A DNA stretch of 64,000 bases, taken from assembly GCF_002270415.1 (NCBI RefSeq), contig NZ_NNRI01000022.1, forward strand, positions 372,001 to 436,000. The letters run 5' to 3'. Made by a program: the position numbers and the translations under genes. This DNA is from Mesorhizobium sophorae. Lineage in GTDB: Bacteria > Pseudomonadota > Alphaproteobacteria > Rhizobiales > Rhizobiaceae. Shown here one piece after another: positions 26,678 to 35,798 of the stretch (its first letter is position 1; the number at the start of each line of letters is the position of its first letter). The notes beneath the pieces were generated by a model, which had not been told where the DNA came from, made no database searches, and was given only the letters and a program-made list of their open reading frames with translations.

Positions 26678-27541
26678 ATGAACCAGGCCTCGCAATCCAA
26701 GCCCAGCGCCGGCAGCGGCACGATCACCACCAAGGACGGAACGCAGATCTACTACAAGGACTGGGGAACCGGTCAGCCCATCGTCTTCCATCACGGCTGG
26801 CCATTGAGCAGCGACGACTGGGACGCCCAGATGCTGTTCTTCCTGTCCAAGGGCTACCGCGTCATTGCCCATGATCGCCGCGGCCATGGCCGCTCGACCC
26901 AGACGGATATCGGCAACGAGATGGACACCTATGCCGCCGATGTCGCGGCACTGGCGGCGCATCTGGACCTCAAGGACGCCATCCATGTCGGCCACTCGAC
27001 CGGCGGCGGCGAGGTGGCGCGGTACGTCGCCCAATATGGTTCGGGTGGTCGTGTCGCCAAGGCGGTGCTGATCGGCGCGGTACCACCGATCATGCTCAAG
27101 ACCCCGGCCAATCCCGGTGGCCTGCCGATCGAGGTTTTCGATGGTTTCCGCTCCGCCCAGGCAGCCAACCGCGCCCAGTTCTTCCGCGACGTTCCGGCTG
27201 GCCCGTTCTACGGGTTCAACCGTCCGGGCGCCGAAGTCTCGCAAGGTGTCATCGACAATTGGTGGCGCCAGGGAATGATGGGCGGCACCAAGGCACACTA
27301 TGATTGCATCAAGGCCTTCTCGGAGACCGACTTTACCGAGGACCTGAAGACAATCGACGTGCCGGTGCTGGTGATGCACGGTGACGACGACCAGATCGTC
27401 CCGATCGCCGACTCGGCACTGCTGAGCATCAAGCTGCTGAAGAAGGGCGAGCTCAAGGTCTACAAGGGCTTCCCGCATGGCATGGCCACGACCCATGCCG
27501 ACATCATCAACGCCGACCTGCTGGCCTTCTTCAAGGCATAG
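26678..27541 (+). CDS. alpha/beta hydrolase, cofactor-free haloperoxidase type
   Basis: 287 residues. The catalytic triad fits Ser in GHSTGGG, Asp in MHGDDDQIVP and His in GFPHGMATTH. The oxyanion loop is FHHGWPLSSDDWD, and the HDRRGHGRS strand is typical. Members annotated as non-haem chloroperoxidase or arylesterase can hydrolyse esters and form peracids. Control by an OhrR-like protein would tie it to peroxide or peracid stress. The classical Ohr peroxidase is not at this locus. Confidence 0.88.
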   Translation: MNQASQSKPSAGSGTITTKDGTQIYYKDWGTGQPIVFHHGWPLSSDDWDAQMLFFLSKGYRVIAHDRRGHGRSTQTDIGNEMDTYAADVAALAAHLDLKDAIHVGHSTGGGEVARYVAQYGSGGRVAKAVLIGAVPPIMLKTPANPGGLPIEVFDGFRSAQAANRAQFFRDVPAGPFYGFNRPGAEVSQGVIDNWWRQGMMGGTKAHYDCIKAFSETDFTEDLKTIDVPVLVMHGDDDQIVPIADSALLSIKLLKKGELKVYKGFPHGMATTHADIINADLLAFFKA

Positions 27542-27564
27542 GATATTTCGACGTCACAGACAAA

Positions 27565-27588
27565 AGCACCCGCCATCTGGCGGGTGCT
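27565..27588 (-). terminator. hairpin terminator between convergent genes
   Basis: AGCACCCGCC-ATCT-GGCGGGTGCT, a 10-base stem. On the minus strand TTTT follows, so it best serves the leftward SDR gene; it may also stop rightward transcripts. Confidence 0.75.
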
Positions 27589-27603
27589 AAGGCCCTGGCG
27601 ATC

Positions 27604-28354
27604 TCAGGCGATGCTCAAGCCGCCGTCGATCAGCATTTCCGCACCGACCATGAACGGGCATTCGTCCGAGGCCAGAAACACCACCGCATTGGCAATTTCC
27701 TCGGCGGTTCCGAAACGGCCCGCGGGTACCAGGCCGACCACCGCTTTCGCACGGGCCTTCGCCGCTGCCGGATCCAGCCCAAGTTTGTCATTGAGCGGTG
27801 TGTCGATCGGGCCCGGGCTGATCACATTGGCGCGAACGCCCCGCCCTATAAGTTCGCCCGACAGCGTCCGCGCCAGCGAAATCATGCCGGCCTTGGCCAG
27901 CGAATAGACATGCGTTCCTGCCATTCCCATATGCGCGTTGACCGAGTCCGCTGAGGATGATCGATGACGGGTTCGAAAACAGGGGAACGAGCGCCTTGAC
28001 CAGGAAATACGGCCCCTTGAGGTCGACATCGATGCTCCTGTCGAACGCTGCCTCGGTCCAGTCGCCAAGCGGGCGCAGATCGGCGATGCCGGCGTTGAGG
28101 AAGAGAGCGTCGAGCTTGCCGAAGGTTTCGCCGATCCGCCCTGCAATATCGCTTTGGGCGGCTGCATCTCCGGCGTCGGAGGCGATGATGAGCACATCGG
28201 CGCCCAAGATTTTGCGCGCCTCCTCGAGACGGCCGGCATTGGTGCCGGTAATGGCGACGCGCGCGCCTTCCTCGATGAAACGTCGCGCCGTCACCAGGCC
28301 GATGCCGCTGGTGCCACCCGTAATCAGCGCGACCTTGTCTTTAAGCCTGGACAT
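27604..28354 (-). pseudogene. SDR oxidoreductase with a frameshift
   Basis: The N-terminal part from ATG 28354 reads MSRLKDKVALITGGTSGIG (the NAD(P) motif TGGTSGIG) through LDALFLNAGI to NPSSIILS. The frame then shifts near 27948-27951, and the correct continuation lies in another frame: DSVNAHMGMAGTHVYSLAKAGM (active-site Tyr and Lys) through RANVISPGPIDTP to MLIDGGLSIA. One extra base in a GCGG run explains it. Unbroken, it would be a classical SDR of about 249 residues. The catalytic half cannot be made from the upstream start unless the ribosome slips or the base is a sequencing error. Confidence 0.85.
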
Positions 28355-28527
28355 AACAGATTGCCTTTCCTGACGCGGAGCGCTGCGCACTGATCAGTCG
28401 CGCCGAGCCCGGTACTTTATTTTCAACTTGAAAGCGCCCGCTGACCCAGCCTTGCCGTCGGCGCCATTTGTTGCACGTGTTTCGAACAATAACAGGCCTA
28501 TACCCGGCGAATGACGAAAGAATCATT

Positions 28528-28553
28528 GAGGGCGTGGCAGCTGCCACGCCCTC
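28528..28553. terminator. perfect 26-base palindrome after the MFS gene
   Basis: GAGGGCGTGGCAG with its exact complement and no loop, 29 bases past the MFS stop. It has no strong T-run on the minus strand (CAATGATTCTTT). Probably a terminator or transcript-end stabiliser. Confidence 0.6.
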
Positions 28554-28581
28554 ACGTCAAAATCCTGAAGACTGGCTGATA

Positions 28582-29856
28582 TCAGCTGATCGCCGCCTCC
28601 GCCTTCCTGGCTTCCCGCATGTTCGGCAGGAACACCGTCAGCAGGCCGAGCAGTGGCAGATACGAGCAGATCTGGAAGACGAACTCGATGCCCTTCATGT
28701 CGGCGACGACGCCAAGCACGGCGGCCGCGATGCCGCCCATGCCGAAGGCGAAGCCGAAGAAGATGCCGGCAATCATGCCGACACGTCCCGGCACCAGCTC
28801 CTGCGCAAAGACGACGATGTTGGAGAAGGCCGACGACAGGATCAGGCCGATCAGCACCGTCAGCACCATCGTCCATTCGAGGTTGGCGTAGGGCAGGGCC
28901 AGCGTGAAGGGCAGCACGCCGACGATCGAGAACCAGATCATCGCCTTCTGCCCGTAGCGGTCGCCGAACGGGCCGCCAAGCAGGATGCCGAGTGCCGAGG
29001 AGCCGAGGAACATGAACAGCATGACCTGCGACATCTGCACGGAAACGCCGAATTTATGGATGGAATAGAAGGTGTAGTAGCTGGCGAGGCTGGCGATGTA
29101 GGCATTCTTGCTCAACACCAGCAGGGTCAGCACGATCAATGCATTCATCACCTTGCGGCGCGGGAAGGGCGAGACGAAGGTTGCCGTCTTGCGGTTGCCC
29201 TGTGCGGCACGCAGGCGGCTGTACCAGCCTCCGACCCGCCACAGCACGATGATGCCGATCAGCGAACCGACCGCGAACCATGAGATGCTGGTCTGGCCGA
29301 ACGGCACGACGATGAAGGCAGCCAGCAGCGGTCCCATCGACTGGCCGAAATTGCCGCCGACCTGGAACAGCGACTGCGCAAGGCCGAAGCGGCCGCCCGA
29401 CGCAAAGCGGGCGATGCGCGAAGATTCCGGATGGAAGATCGCCGAGCCGATGCCGATCAGCGAGGCGCCGATCAACAGCAGCGAATAATGCCCGGCATAG
29501 GCGAGCACGACCAGGCCGATCAGCGACGACGCCATGCCATAGGGCAGCGAATAGGGCATCGGCCGCTTGTCGGTGACCATGCCGATCACCGGCTGCAGCA
29601 GCGATGCGGTCACCTGAAAGGTGAATGTCAGGAGGCCGATCTGCCAGAAGTCGAGGCCGTAATTCTCTTTCAGCAAGGGATAGATGGCCGATAGCAGCGA
29701 CTGCATGATGTCGTTGATGCAGTGGCAGAAGCTCACCGCCAGGATGACGGTGAAGGCCGTTGCCTGGGCTGAAGCGTGACTGACGGTCGCTGGTGGCGCG
29801 ACGCTGGCGGCTGTCGTATCGGTCAAGGTAGGCTCCGTGGTCTTTTTGGCGGGCAC
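28582..29856 (-). CDS. MFS exporter, fosmidomycin-resistance (Fsr) type
   Basis: 424 residues with twelve membrane helices. The first helix has the CHCINDIMQSLLSAIYPLLKENYGLDFWQIG pattern characteristic of Fsr-like proteins, and the loop GMVTDKRPMPYSLPYG follows. GTG start at 29856 without a strong ribosome site. Known members export fosmidomycin and related compounds. It is divergent from an AraC-family gene that may regulate it. Confidence 0.88.
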   Translation of the reverse strand: MPAKKTTEPTLTDTTAASVAPPATVSHASAQATAFTVILAVSFCHCINDIMQSLLSAIYPLLKENYGLDFWQIGLLTFTFQVTASLLQPVIGMVTDKRPMPYSLPYGMASSLIGLVVLAYAGHYSLLLIGASLIGIGSAIFHPESSRIARFASGGRFGLAQSLFQVGGNFGQSMGPLLAAFIVVPFGQTSISWFAVGSLIGIIVLWRVGGWYSRLRAAQGNRKTATFVSPFPRRKVMNALIVLTLLVLSKNAYIASLASYYTFYSIHKFGVSVQMSQVMLFMFLGSSALGILLGGPFGDRYGQKAMIWFSIVGVLPFTLALPYANLEWTMVLTVLIGLILSSAFSNIVVFAQELVPGRVGMIAGIFFGFAFGMGGIAAAVLGVVADMKGIEFVFQICSYLPLLGLLTVFLPNMREARKAEAAIS

Positions 29857-29978
29857 GCCCGCAGGCAGCTCTGGCGGACGCTCCTGCAGACCGCCTTAGG
29901 ACGGTTGCCTTATAAGCTGCTTGCGGCGCGACTTCTTTCGTGGTTTGGTCCAATAGTTTCGCAAGTGGGCCATACCCA

Positions 29979-30857
29979 ATGCCGCACGGCAGGGAAATCT
30001 TTCACGAGGGCAATGCCAACCTCGAGCAATTGCACGAGCGCCGCTGGCTGTGGCTGGAGCAAGCAGTCGGGCCGGCGGTGGCGCTGCCGACCGAATATCC
30101 CGACGGCTACCATGTGCCGCAACACCGCCACAGCCGCAACCAACTGCTGCACGCGCTGGTCGGCGTCGTGCTGGTGACGACGCGGCATGGGCGCTGGATG
30201 GTACCGCCCGATCATGCGATGTGGATTCCGGCCGGCACCGAGCATTCGGTCGAGATGCTGGGCGATGTCTCGATGCGTTCGGTCTATGTCATGCCGCAGG
30301 CTATTCCGGGGCTGCCGGAAGGCTTGCGCGTGGTCGGCGTCACCGACCTGATGCACAGCCTGATCGTGGAGTCCGAGAAGCTGCCGCAGGGCGGCGTGCT
30401 GGAAGGCCGTGGCGGGCTGATCATGAATCTCCTGCTGCATGAAATCCCGACCCTGCCGGAACGGCCGCTCGGCCTGCCGTTCCCGTCCGATCCCAGGCTG
30501 GCGGCACTCTGCCGGCGTTTCGTGGCGGCCCCTTCGCCGCATGCGACGATCGACGAATGGGCTGATGCCGCCGGCATGAGCCGCCGTTCCTTCACCCGCG
30601 CCTTCCAGCGTCAGACCGGCCTGTCGCTGTCGACGTGGCGGCAGCAGGCCTGCCTGTTCGCAGCACTGCCACGGCTGGCCGACGGGGAACCAATCACCAG
30701 GGTGGCACTCGATCTCGGCTATGACAGCGTGCCGGCCTTCATCACCATGTTCAAGCGCATGCTGGGCGCGTCGCCACGCGGCTACATGCGCGGTGCGCGT
30801 GACAGCGGCGAAAGCATACGTCGGCCAAGCGCTGCGCTTCGACTGGAAAGCCCATGA
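29979..30857 (+). CDS. AraC-family regulator with cupin sensor
   Basis: About 292 residues from ATG 29979; a GTG at 29940 would add 13 residues and no ribosome site decides. The N-terminal cupin-like sensor has HVPQHRHSRNQLLHA and MWIPAGTEHSVEML. The C-terminal double helix-turn-helix has TIDEWADAAGMSRRSFTRAFQRQTGLS and ITRVALDLGYDSVPAFITMFKRMLGASPRGY. It is divergent from the Fsr-type exporter, which makes that gene its likely target. Confidence 0.88.
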   Translation: MPHGREIFHEGNANLEQLHERRWLWLEQAVGPAVALPTEYPDGYHVPQHRHSRNQLLHALVGVVLVTTRHGRWMVPPDHAMWIPAGTEHSVEMLGDVSMRSVYVMPQAIPGLPEGLRVVGVTDLMHSLIVESEKLPQGGVLEGRGGLIMNLLLHEIPTLPERPLGLPFPSDPRLAALCRRFVAAPSPHATIDEWADAAGMSRRSFTRAFQRQTGLSLSTWRQQACLFAALPRLADGEPITRVALDLGYDSVPAFITMFKRMLGASPRGYMRGARDSGESIRRPSAALRLESP

Positions 30858-30879
30858 TTTCGGCGTTATGCGCGGCCAT

Positions 30880-31860
30880 TTAGCCCGCGACCGGCTCGGG
30901 CTGGCTGGTAAGGATGATCTCCTCGCCATGCGGGGCGGAAGCCGGTGGCCGGCCACGGCTGTGTTGGCGCGGCGAACAGCCCATCACCCGCTTAAAGGCG
31001 GTGCTGAAGGCGCTTTCCGATTCGTAGCCGAGCGACAGTGCAATGACGGAAACAGGATCGCCGGAACTCGCCAGCCTGTCGCCGGCCAAGAGCATGCGCC
31101 AGCGCGTCAGGTAGTCCATGGGGGAAGCGCCGACCATCGCCTTGAATTTCAGCGCAAAGGTCGACCGCGACATGCCGGCGCGCTCGGCCAGCGCCTGCAA
31201 TGTCCAGCCATGCGCCGGGTCTTCGTGCATGGCGCCGATCGCCGCGCCGATCTGTTTGTCGGCCAGCGCAAACAGCCAGCCGATGCCGCCCCGCAAGCCC
31301 TCGGCCATATGCAGGCGCAAGGCCTCGATCAGAATCATGTGGGCCAGATGCTCGACGATGAGAAAGCCACCCGGCCGCCGCTCGCGCAATTCCTGCATCA
31401 TCCGCTCCACCGGCCAGCGCAGCGCCGAATGATCGGAGTCGCTGCGGATGTGGACGATCGGCGGCAACATTCGCAACAGGATGCCGGCATGGTCCCCGGA
31501 TAGGGCAAAGCGGCTGCTGACGAGAAGGAAATCGCCGCCGCCATTATGCGAGGTGACGCCACCGGTGCGGGCGGGGGAAAAGATGGTGCGGGCATCGACC
31601 GATGGCAGCTCCATGTCGCTGGCAAGGCGGAAAGGACGCCCGCGCGGCAGCAGGAAACAGTCACCCGTCTCCAGCCGCACCGCATCCGCGACGCCGTCCA
31701 CGGACAGCCAGCATCGGCCCGACACCACGGCACCGCATTTGATGGCTGCCTGCTGGTCGGGGAACTGGATCGACCAGTCGCCACCGGCCTCCAGCCCGGC
31801 GGACAGGTAATTGCGCGGCTTCAGCAGCGACAGCACGTCTGAGAGCGGATCCATGAGCAT
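30880..31860 (-). CDS. AraC-family regulator with cupin_6 sensor
   Basis: 326 residues. The N-terminal half resembles the AraC-binding-like cupin_6 domain (CGAVVSGRCWLSVDG, GDCFLLPRGRPFRL). The C-terminal DNA-binding domain reads TLQALAERAGMSRSTFALKFKAMVGASPMDYLTRWRM and IALSLGYESESAFSTAFKRVMGCSPRQ. ATG at 31854 is an alternative start. It is divergent from the extended SDR at 31980 across 119 bases. AraC regulators of this type often control a neighbouring oxidoreductase. Confidence 0.88.
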   Translation of the reverse strand: MLMDPLSDVLSLLKPRNYLSAGLEAGGDWSIQFPDQQAAIKCGAVVSGRCWLSVDGVADAVRLETGDCFLLPRGRPFRLASDMELPSVDARTIFSPARTGGVTSHNGGGDFLLVSSRFALSGDHAGILLRMLPPIVHIRSDSDHSALRWPVERMMQELRERRPGGFLIVEHLAHMILIEALRLHMAEGLRGGIGWLFALADKQIGAAIGAMHEDPAHGWTLQALAERAGMSRSTFALKFKAMVGASPMDYLTRWRMLLAGDRLASSGDPVSVIALSLGYESESAFSTAFKRVMGCSPRQHSRGRPPASAPHGEEIILTSQPEPVAG

Positions 31861-31979
31861 TCCGGACGATTGCGAAGATAATGCGGACTTTACAGCATAG
31901 ATCGTATTTTCTCAATCCCGTATCTCCTTCGGCAACGGGCTGTCCATACGGCCCTTGAGCAAACAAAGGAGAAATCGCG

Positions 31980-32876
31980 ATGCGTGTATTTGTCACCGGT
32001 GCCACCGGTTTTGTCGGTTCAGCGGTTGTGCGGGAGCTCGTTGGAGCGGGCCATCAGGTGCTTGGCCTCGCCCGCTCGGATCCAGGCGCTAGGTCGGTTA
32101 TCGCTGCGGGCGCCGAGGCGCATCGTGGCGATATCGAGGACCTGGAGAGCCTGCGCAGTGGAGCGGCCCTTTCGGATGGCGTCATCCACACCGCCTTCAA
32201 CCATGACTTCTCGAAATTCGCGGCCAATTGCGAGGCGGACCGGCGCGCCATCGAGACGCTCGGGGCGGAACTCGAAGGCTCCGAGCGGCCCTTGCTTGTC
32301 ACCTCCGGACTGGCGCTGCTGACGCCGGCCGGTCAAGTGGCGAGTGAGAACGACGCGCCTGTTCCTCCATCCGCTTCCTATCCCCGCGCCTCGGAAGTCA
32401 CCGCCGAAGCGCTGGCGGCACGCGGCGTGCGTGCCTCGGCGGTTCGTCTTTCGCCCTCGGTCCACGGCGACGGCGATCATGGCTTCGTACCGATGCTGAT
32501 CGGCATCGCGCGTCAAAAGGGTGTTTCGGCCTATATTGGCGACGGGACGAACCGCTGGCCGGCAGTGCACCGGCTCGATGCAGCCACCCTCTTCAGGCTG
32601 GCGCTCGAGAAGGGGACCGGAGGAGCCAGGTACCACGGCGTTGCCGACCAGGGTGTGCCGACACGGGAGATCGCCGAGATCATCGGCCGCCGACTGAATC
32701 TGCCGGTGGTCTCCAAAACCCGCGAGGAAGCAGCCGACCATTTCGGCTTCCTCGGCCACTTCTTCGGCATGGATTGGCCTGCTTCCAGCGAGCAGACCAG
32801 GCAGGCGCTGGGATGGCAGCCGACGCAGCCGGGGTTGATCGCCGACCTCGACGGCCCGAGTTATTTCGAGGTTTGA
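31980..32876 (+). CDS. extended SDR / NAD(P)-dependent epimerase-like protein
   Basis: 298 residues with AAAGGAGA upstream. The Rossmann motif VTGATGFVGSAVV lies at residues 5-17, and AFNHDF and the Ser/Tyr region (LLVTSGLALL, SYPRASE) follow. The usual YxxxK appears changed to YPRASE, so the Lys is absent and catalysis may be atypical. C-terminal AVHRLDAATLFRLALE is common in atypical SDRs that act on flavonoid- or aldehyde-like substrates. The probable regulator is the divergent AraC gene. Confidence 0.85.
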   Translation: MRVFVTGATGFVGSAVVRELVGAGHQVLGLARSDPGARSVIAAGAEAHRGDIEDLESLRSGAALSDGVIHTAFNHDFSKFAANCEADRRAIETLGAELEGSERPLLVTSGLALLTPAGQVASENDAPVPPSASYPRASEVTAEALAARGVRASAVRLSPSVHGDGDHGFVPMLIGIARQKGVSAYIGDGTNRWPAVHRLDAATLFRLALEKGTGGARYHGVADQGVPTREIAEIIGRRLNLPVVSKTREEAADHFGFLGHFFGMDWPASSEQTRQALGWQPTQPGLIADLDGPSYFEV

Positions 32877-32894
32877 AGCTGTTTCGAGACAGGC

Positions 32895-33830
32895 CTAGTC
32901 GAACAGGCTCGACACCGATTCCTCGGTCGCCGTGCGCGAGATGGCTTCACCCATCAGGTCGGCGATCGAGATGACGCGGATGTTGGGAGCGTCGAGCACG
33001 CCTTGGGTCGGCTGGATGGAATCGGTGATCACCAGTTCCTGCAACTTCGAGCCGCTGATGCGGGCGACGGCGCCGCCCGACAGGACACCGTGGGTGATGT
33101 AGGCGGTGACGCTGGTCGCGCCGTTGGCCAGCAGCGCATCGGCGGCATTGCACAGCGTGCCGCCGGAATCGACGATGTCGTCGATCAGCAGGCAATCCTT
33201 GCCGGCAACGGCGCCGATGATGTTCATCACTTCCGATTCGCCCGGACGTTCTCGGCGCTTGTCGACGATGGCCAGCTGCGCGTCGAAGCGCTTGGCCAGC
33301 GCACGGGCGCGCACCACGCCGCCGATATCGGGCGACACCACCACGACATTGCCGAGCTGCTTGTACTTCGCCTTCACGTCGCGGGCCATGACCGGCACCG
33401 AAAACAGATTGTCGGTGGGAATGTCGAAAAAGCCCTGGATCTGGCCGGCATGCAGGTCGAGCGTCAGAACACGGTCGACGCCGGCGCGCGTGATCATGTT
33501 GGCGACCAGCTTGGCCGAGATCGGCGTACGGCCGGAGGCGCGGCGATCCTGCCTGGCGTAGCCGAAATAGGGAATCACCGCCGTGATGCGCTTGGCCGAC
33601 GAGCGCATGAAGGCATCGATCATGATGAGCAGTTCCATCAGGTGATCGTTGGTCGGGAACGAGGTCGACTGCAGGATGAAGACATCCTCGCCGCGCACAT
33701 TTTCCTGGATTTCGACGAAGATTTCCTGGTCGGCGAAGCGCCTGACACTGGCCTTGCCCAGCGGGATGTTGAGATAGCGGGCGACCGCTTCGGCCAGCAC
33801 CCTGTTGGAATTGCCCGCGAAGAGTTTCAT
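32895..33830 (-). CDS. prs: ribose-phosphate pyrophosphokinase
   Basis: 311 residues from ATG 33830 with CAGGAA upstream. The enzyme makes PRPP from ribose 5-phosphate and ATP. Seen are KLFAGNSNRVLAEAVA, FADQEIFVEI, YFGYARQDRR, LDLHAGQIQGFFDIPTDN and the PRPP-binding VAGKDCLLIDDIVDSGGT. PRPP feeds purine, pyrimidine, His and Trp synthesis and also the Apt enzyme at 17.1 kb. Confidence 0.97.
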   Translation of the reverse strand: MKLFAGNSNRVLAEAVARYLNIPLGKASVRRFADQEIFVEIQENVRGEDVFILQSTSFPTNDHLMELLIMIDAFMRSSAKRITAVIPYFGYARQDRRASGRTPISAKLVANMITRAGVDRVLTLDLHAGQIQGFFDIPTDNLFSVPVMARDVKAKYKQLGNVVVVSPDIGGVVRARALAKRFDAQLAIVDKRRERPGESEVMNIIGAVAGKDCLLIDDIVDSGGTLCNAADALLANGATSVTAYITHGVLSGGAVARISGSKLQELVITDSIQPTQGVLDAPNIRVISIADLMGEAISRTATEESVSSLFD

Positions 33831-33985
33831 ACACCGTTCCTGGTGGAGGATGGAGAGATCAGACAGACTCTCCTGCACCTTTTAACCGGGCTTTTAGCGG
33901 CCCGCGCCGGTATTGCAAGCGCCGAGATCGGGAATCCGCCGGCTAATCTCAAGAAAGCCTCGCGCCATCGCCAGTGGGCAACACC

Positions 33986-34603
33986 TCAGCCCGCCTTGCC
34001 GCCGAGCCAGGCCGCGAACTGGTCGATGGTCTGGTCGGCGATTGCCTGCATAGTCGCCGGTGAGACCCCTTTCCAGCTATCGCTGCCCCCGCTGTCGCCG
34101 GATTTTGTCGAAGCTGCCTTCTGCTGGCCGTTGATGCGGTGCAGCCGGTTGCCGGCCGGGTCGTAGACGTCCCAGACATAGATGACAGTGGTGTCCTTGC
34201 CTTCCGATATCGCCGAGAAATAACCCTTGAGCACATGGGTCGCGGTTTGGTCGGTGCTGCCGGCAAGCGTGATGCCACGTTGCCTGGCGCGCGTCTGCAA
34301 TTCCGCCGTCAGCGGTGTGGCGGCTTCCACCGAAGCACCGACGATCGGCGCGATCTGCAGGCGGGTCTTCGACAGGATGGCAGCACTTTGGGCTGGCGTG
34401 ACCGGCGTGGTGGTGGTTGCTGGATTGCCCGCAATGGCCGTGGCGGGGTCGGCGGGCGACGGGGCGGGGACGGCGCTGCCCTGGGTGCCGGGAGTCGACG
34501 GCGGGGTGATGGCTGACGGTTCGAGAACGTCCTTTGCGTTGGTGCAGGCGGCAAGAGCCAATGCCACAAGCAATGACACGGTCGTCACATGCGATCGTCT
34601 CAT
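33986..34603 (-). CDS. hypothetical lipoprotein
   Basis: About 205 residues from ATG 34603. A lipoprotein signal (VTTVSLLVALALAACTNAKD) with lipobox LAAC is followed by a Pro/Thr/Ala-rich linker. The folded part has the pattern GASVEAATPLTAELQTRARQRGITL, HVLKGYFSAIS and VYDPAGNRLHRINGQQ. This looks like the DUF-type lipoproteins of rhizobia that resemble the FlgO/TolB-like stress lipoprotein class, but that match is weak. It lies between prs and the M24 gene. Confidence 0.75.
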   Translation of the reverse strand: MRRSHVTTVSLLVALALAACTNAKDVLEPSAITPPSTPGTQGSAVPAPSPADPATAIAGNPATTTTPVTPAQSAAILSKTRLQIAPIVGASVEAATPLTAELQTRARQRGITLAGSTDQTATHVLKGYFSAISEGKDTTVIYVWDVYDPAGNRLHRINGQQKAASTKSGDSGGSDSWKGVSPATMQAIADQTIDQFAAWLGGKAG

Positions 34604-34646
34604 TTGCCTTCTAACTCCTTGGCGAAGCACGCCTCCCATTGTGGAT

Positions 34647-35798
34647 TCACTGTACGATCAAGTCGAGATCATGGCGGGACAGCGGCTTCGGCTGGGATTC
34701 GGTGGTCAGATAGGTGCGGCCTAGCGTCATCGCCGTCTCGGTGTCGGAATCCATGATGATCATGTGGGCGAACAGCGTCATGTTCGGCGCGATCGGCTCG
34801 GGGTTGCCCTGGTAGAACATCGGCATGTCCATCCAGGACGGGGTGAAGCGGGCGCCGACCGAATAGCCGCAGGCGTTCAGCCGGTGCTTGGTCAGGCCGT
34901 GCGCCTCCATGGTGCGGGCGTGGGCGTCGAACACGTCGCCGAAGCTGTTGCCAGGCGTCATCGCCTTCTCGACGGCCAGAAGTGCTGCGCGGGCGGCGTC
35001 GAACAGCTCCTGATGGCGCTTCGAGACCTTGCCGGTGAGCACCGTGCGCATCATCGGCGCATGGTAGTGGTTGAAGACGCCGGCCCATTCGAGTGTCAGC
35101 TGGTCGTTCTTGGTCAGCTTGCGGCGGCCGGACTTGTAGCGGCACAGCAGCGCATCGACGCCGGAGGCGATGATGAACTCGTTGGCCGGATAGTCGCCGC
35201 CACCGGCAAAGATCGCGCCCTGCATGGCTGCCAGGATCAGCGCTTCGTCGCCGCCCTGCTTGATCAGCGGCAAGGCCGCGTCGAGCGCGTCGTCGGAAAG
35301 GTTGGCGGCCTTCTCGGCCTTGGCGATTTCAACCGGGCTCTTGAACAGGCGCAACCGGCCGACGATGCCGGACGCGTCGGCGATCTGGCCAAAGGTCTGC
35401 AGCTGTTCGTCCAGCCGCCGGCCATTGTAGGCGGTCAGCCCGTGGGTGTCGTATTCGACGCCGATGCGGGCGCCGAGCAGGTCGAGCTCGTTGAGCAGAT
35501 TGCGCAGGTCGACCGCCGGATTGGCGCCGTTGCGATCGGTCCACAAGACGATGTTGTCGATGATCGAGGTCTGGCGCGCCTGGCGCAGGTCGGCCGAGCG
35601 GGTCAACAGCACCATCGAACCATCGGCCTTCACCACCAGGCACTGGAAGAAGCAGAAGCCGAACGTGTCGTAGCCGGTCAGCCAGTACATGCTTTCCTGG
35701 GCGAACAGCAGGATGGCGTCGAGCTTCTTCTCGGCCATCTCGATCATCAGCCGGTCGCGCCGCGCATCAAATTCCGAACGTTCAAAATGCAGCGCCAT
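34647..35798 (-). CDS. M24-fold protein (creatinase/ectoine-hydrolase-like), metal ligands absent
   Basis: 383 residues with an N-terminal creatinase domain and a C-terminal pita-bread fold. In metal-dependent M24 enzymes the ligands are Asp, Asp, His, Glu and Glu. Here the matching places read TLEWAGVFNHYHAPMMRT, CGYSVGARFTP, LFAHMII and TETAMTLGRTYLTTE, so the usual Asp pair and metal His and Glu are missing. This fits metal-free relatives such as creatinase or DoeA-type ectoine hydrolase. The start overlaps the pgeF stop by one base (TAATG). Confidence 0.8.
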   Translation of the reverse strand: MALHFERSEFDARRDRLMIEMAEKKLDAILLFAQESMYWLTGYDTFGFCFFQCLVVKADGSMVLLTRSADLRQARQTSIIDNIVLWTDRNGANPAVDLRNLLNELDLLGARIGVEYDTHGLTAYNGRRLDEQLQTFGQIADASGIVGRLRLFKSPVEIAKAEKAANLSDDALDAALPLIKQGGDEALILAAMQGAIFAGGGDYPANEFIIASGVDALLCRYKSGRRKLTKNDQLTLEWAGVFNHYHAPMMRTVLTGKVSKRHQELFDAARAALLAVEKAMTPGNSFGDVFDAHARTMEAHGLTKHRLNACGYSVGARFTPSWMDMPMFYQGNPEPIAPNMTLFAHMIIMDSDTETAMTLGRTYLTTESQPKPLSRHDLDLIVQ

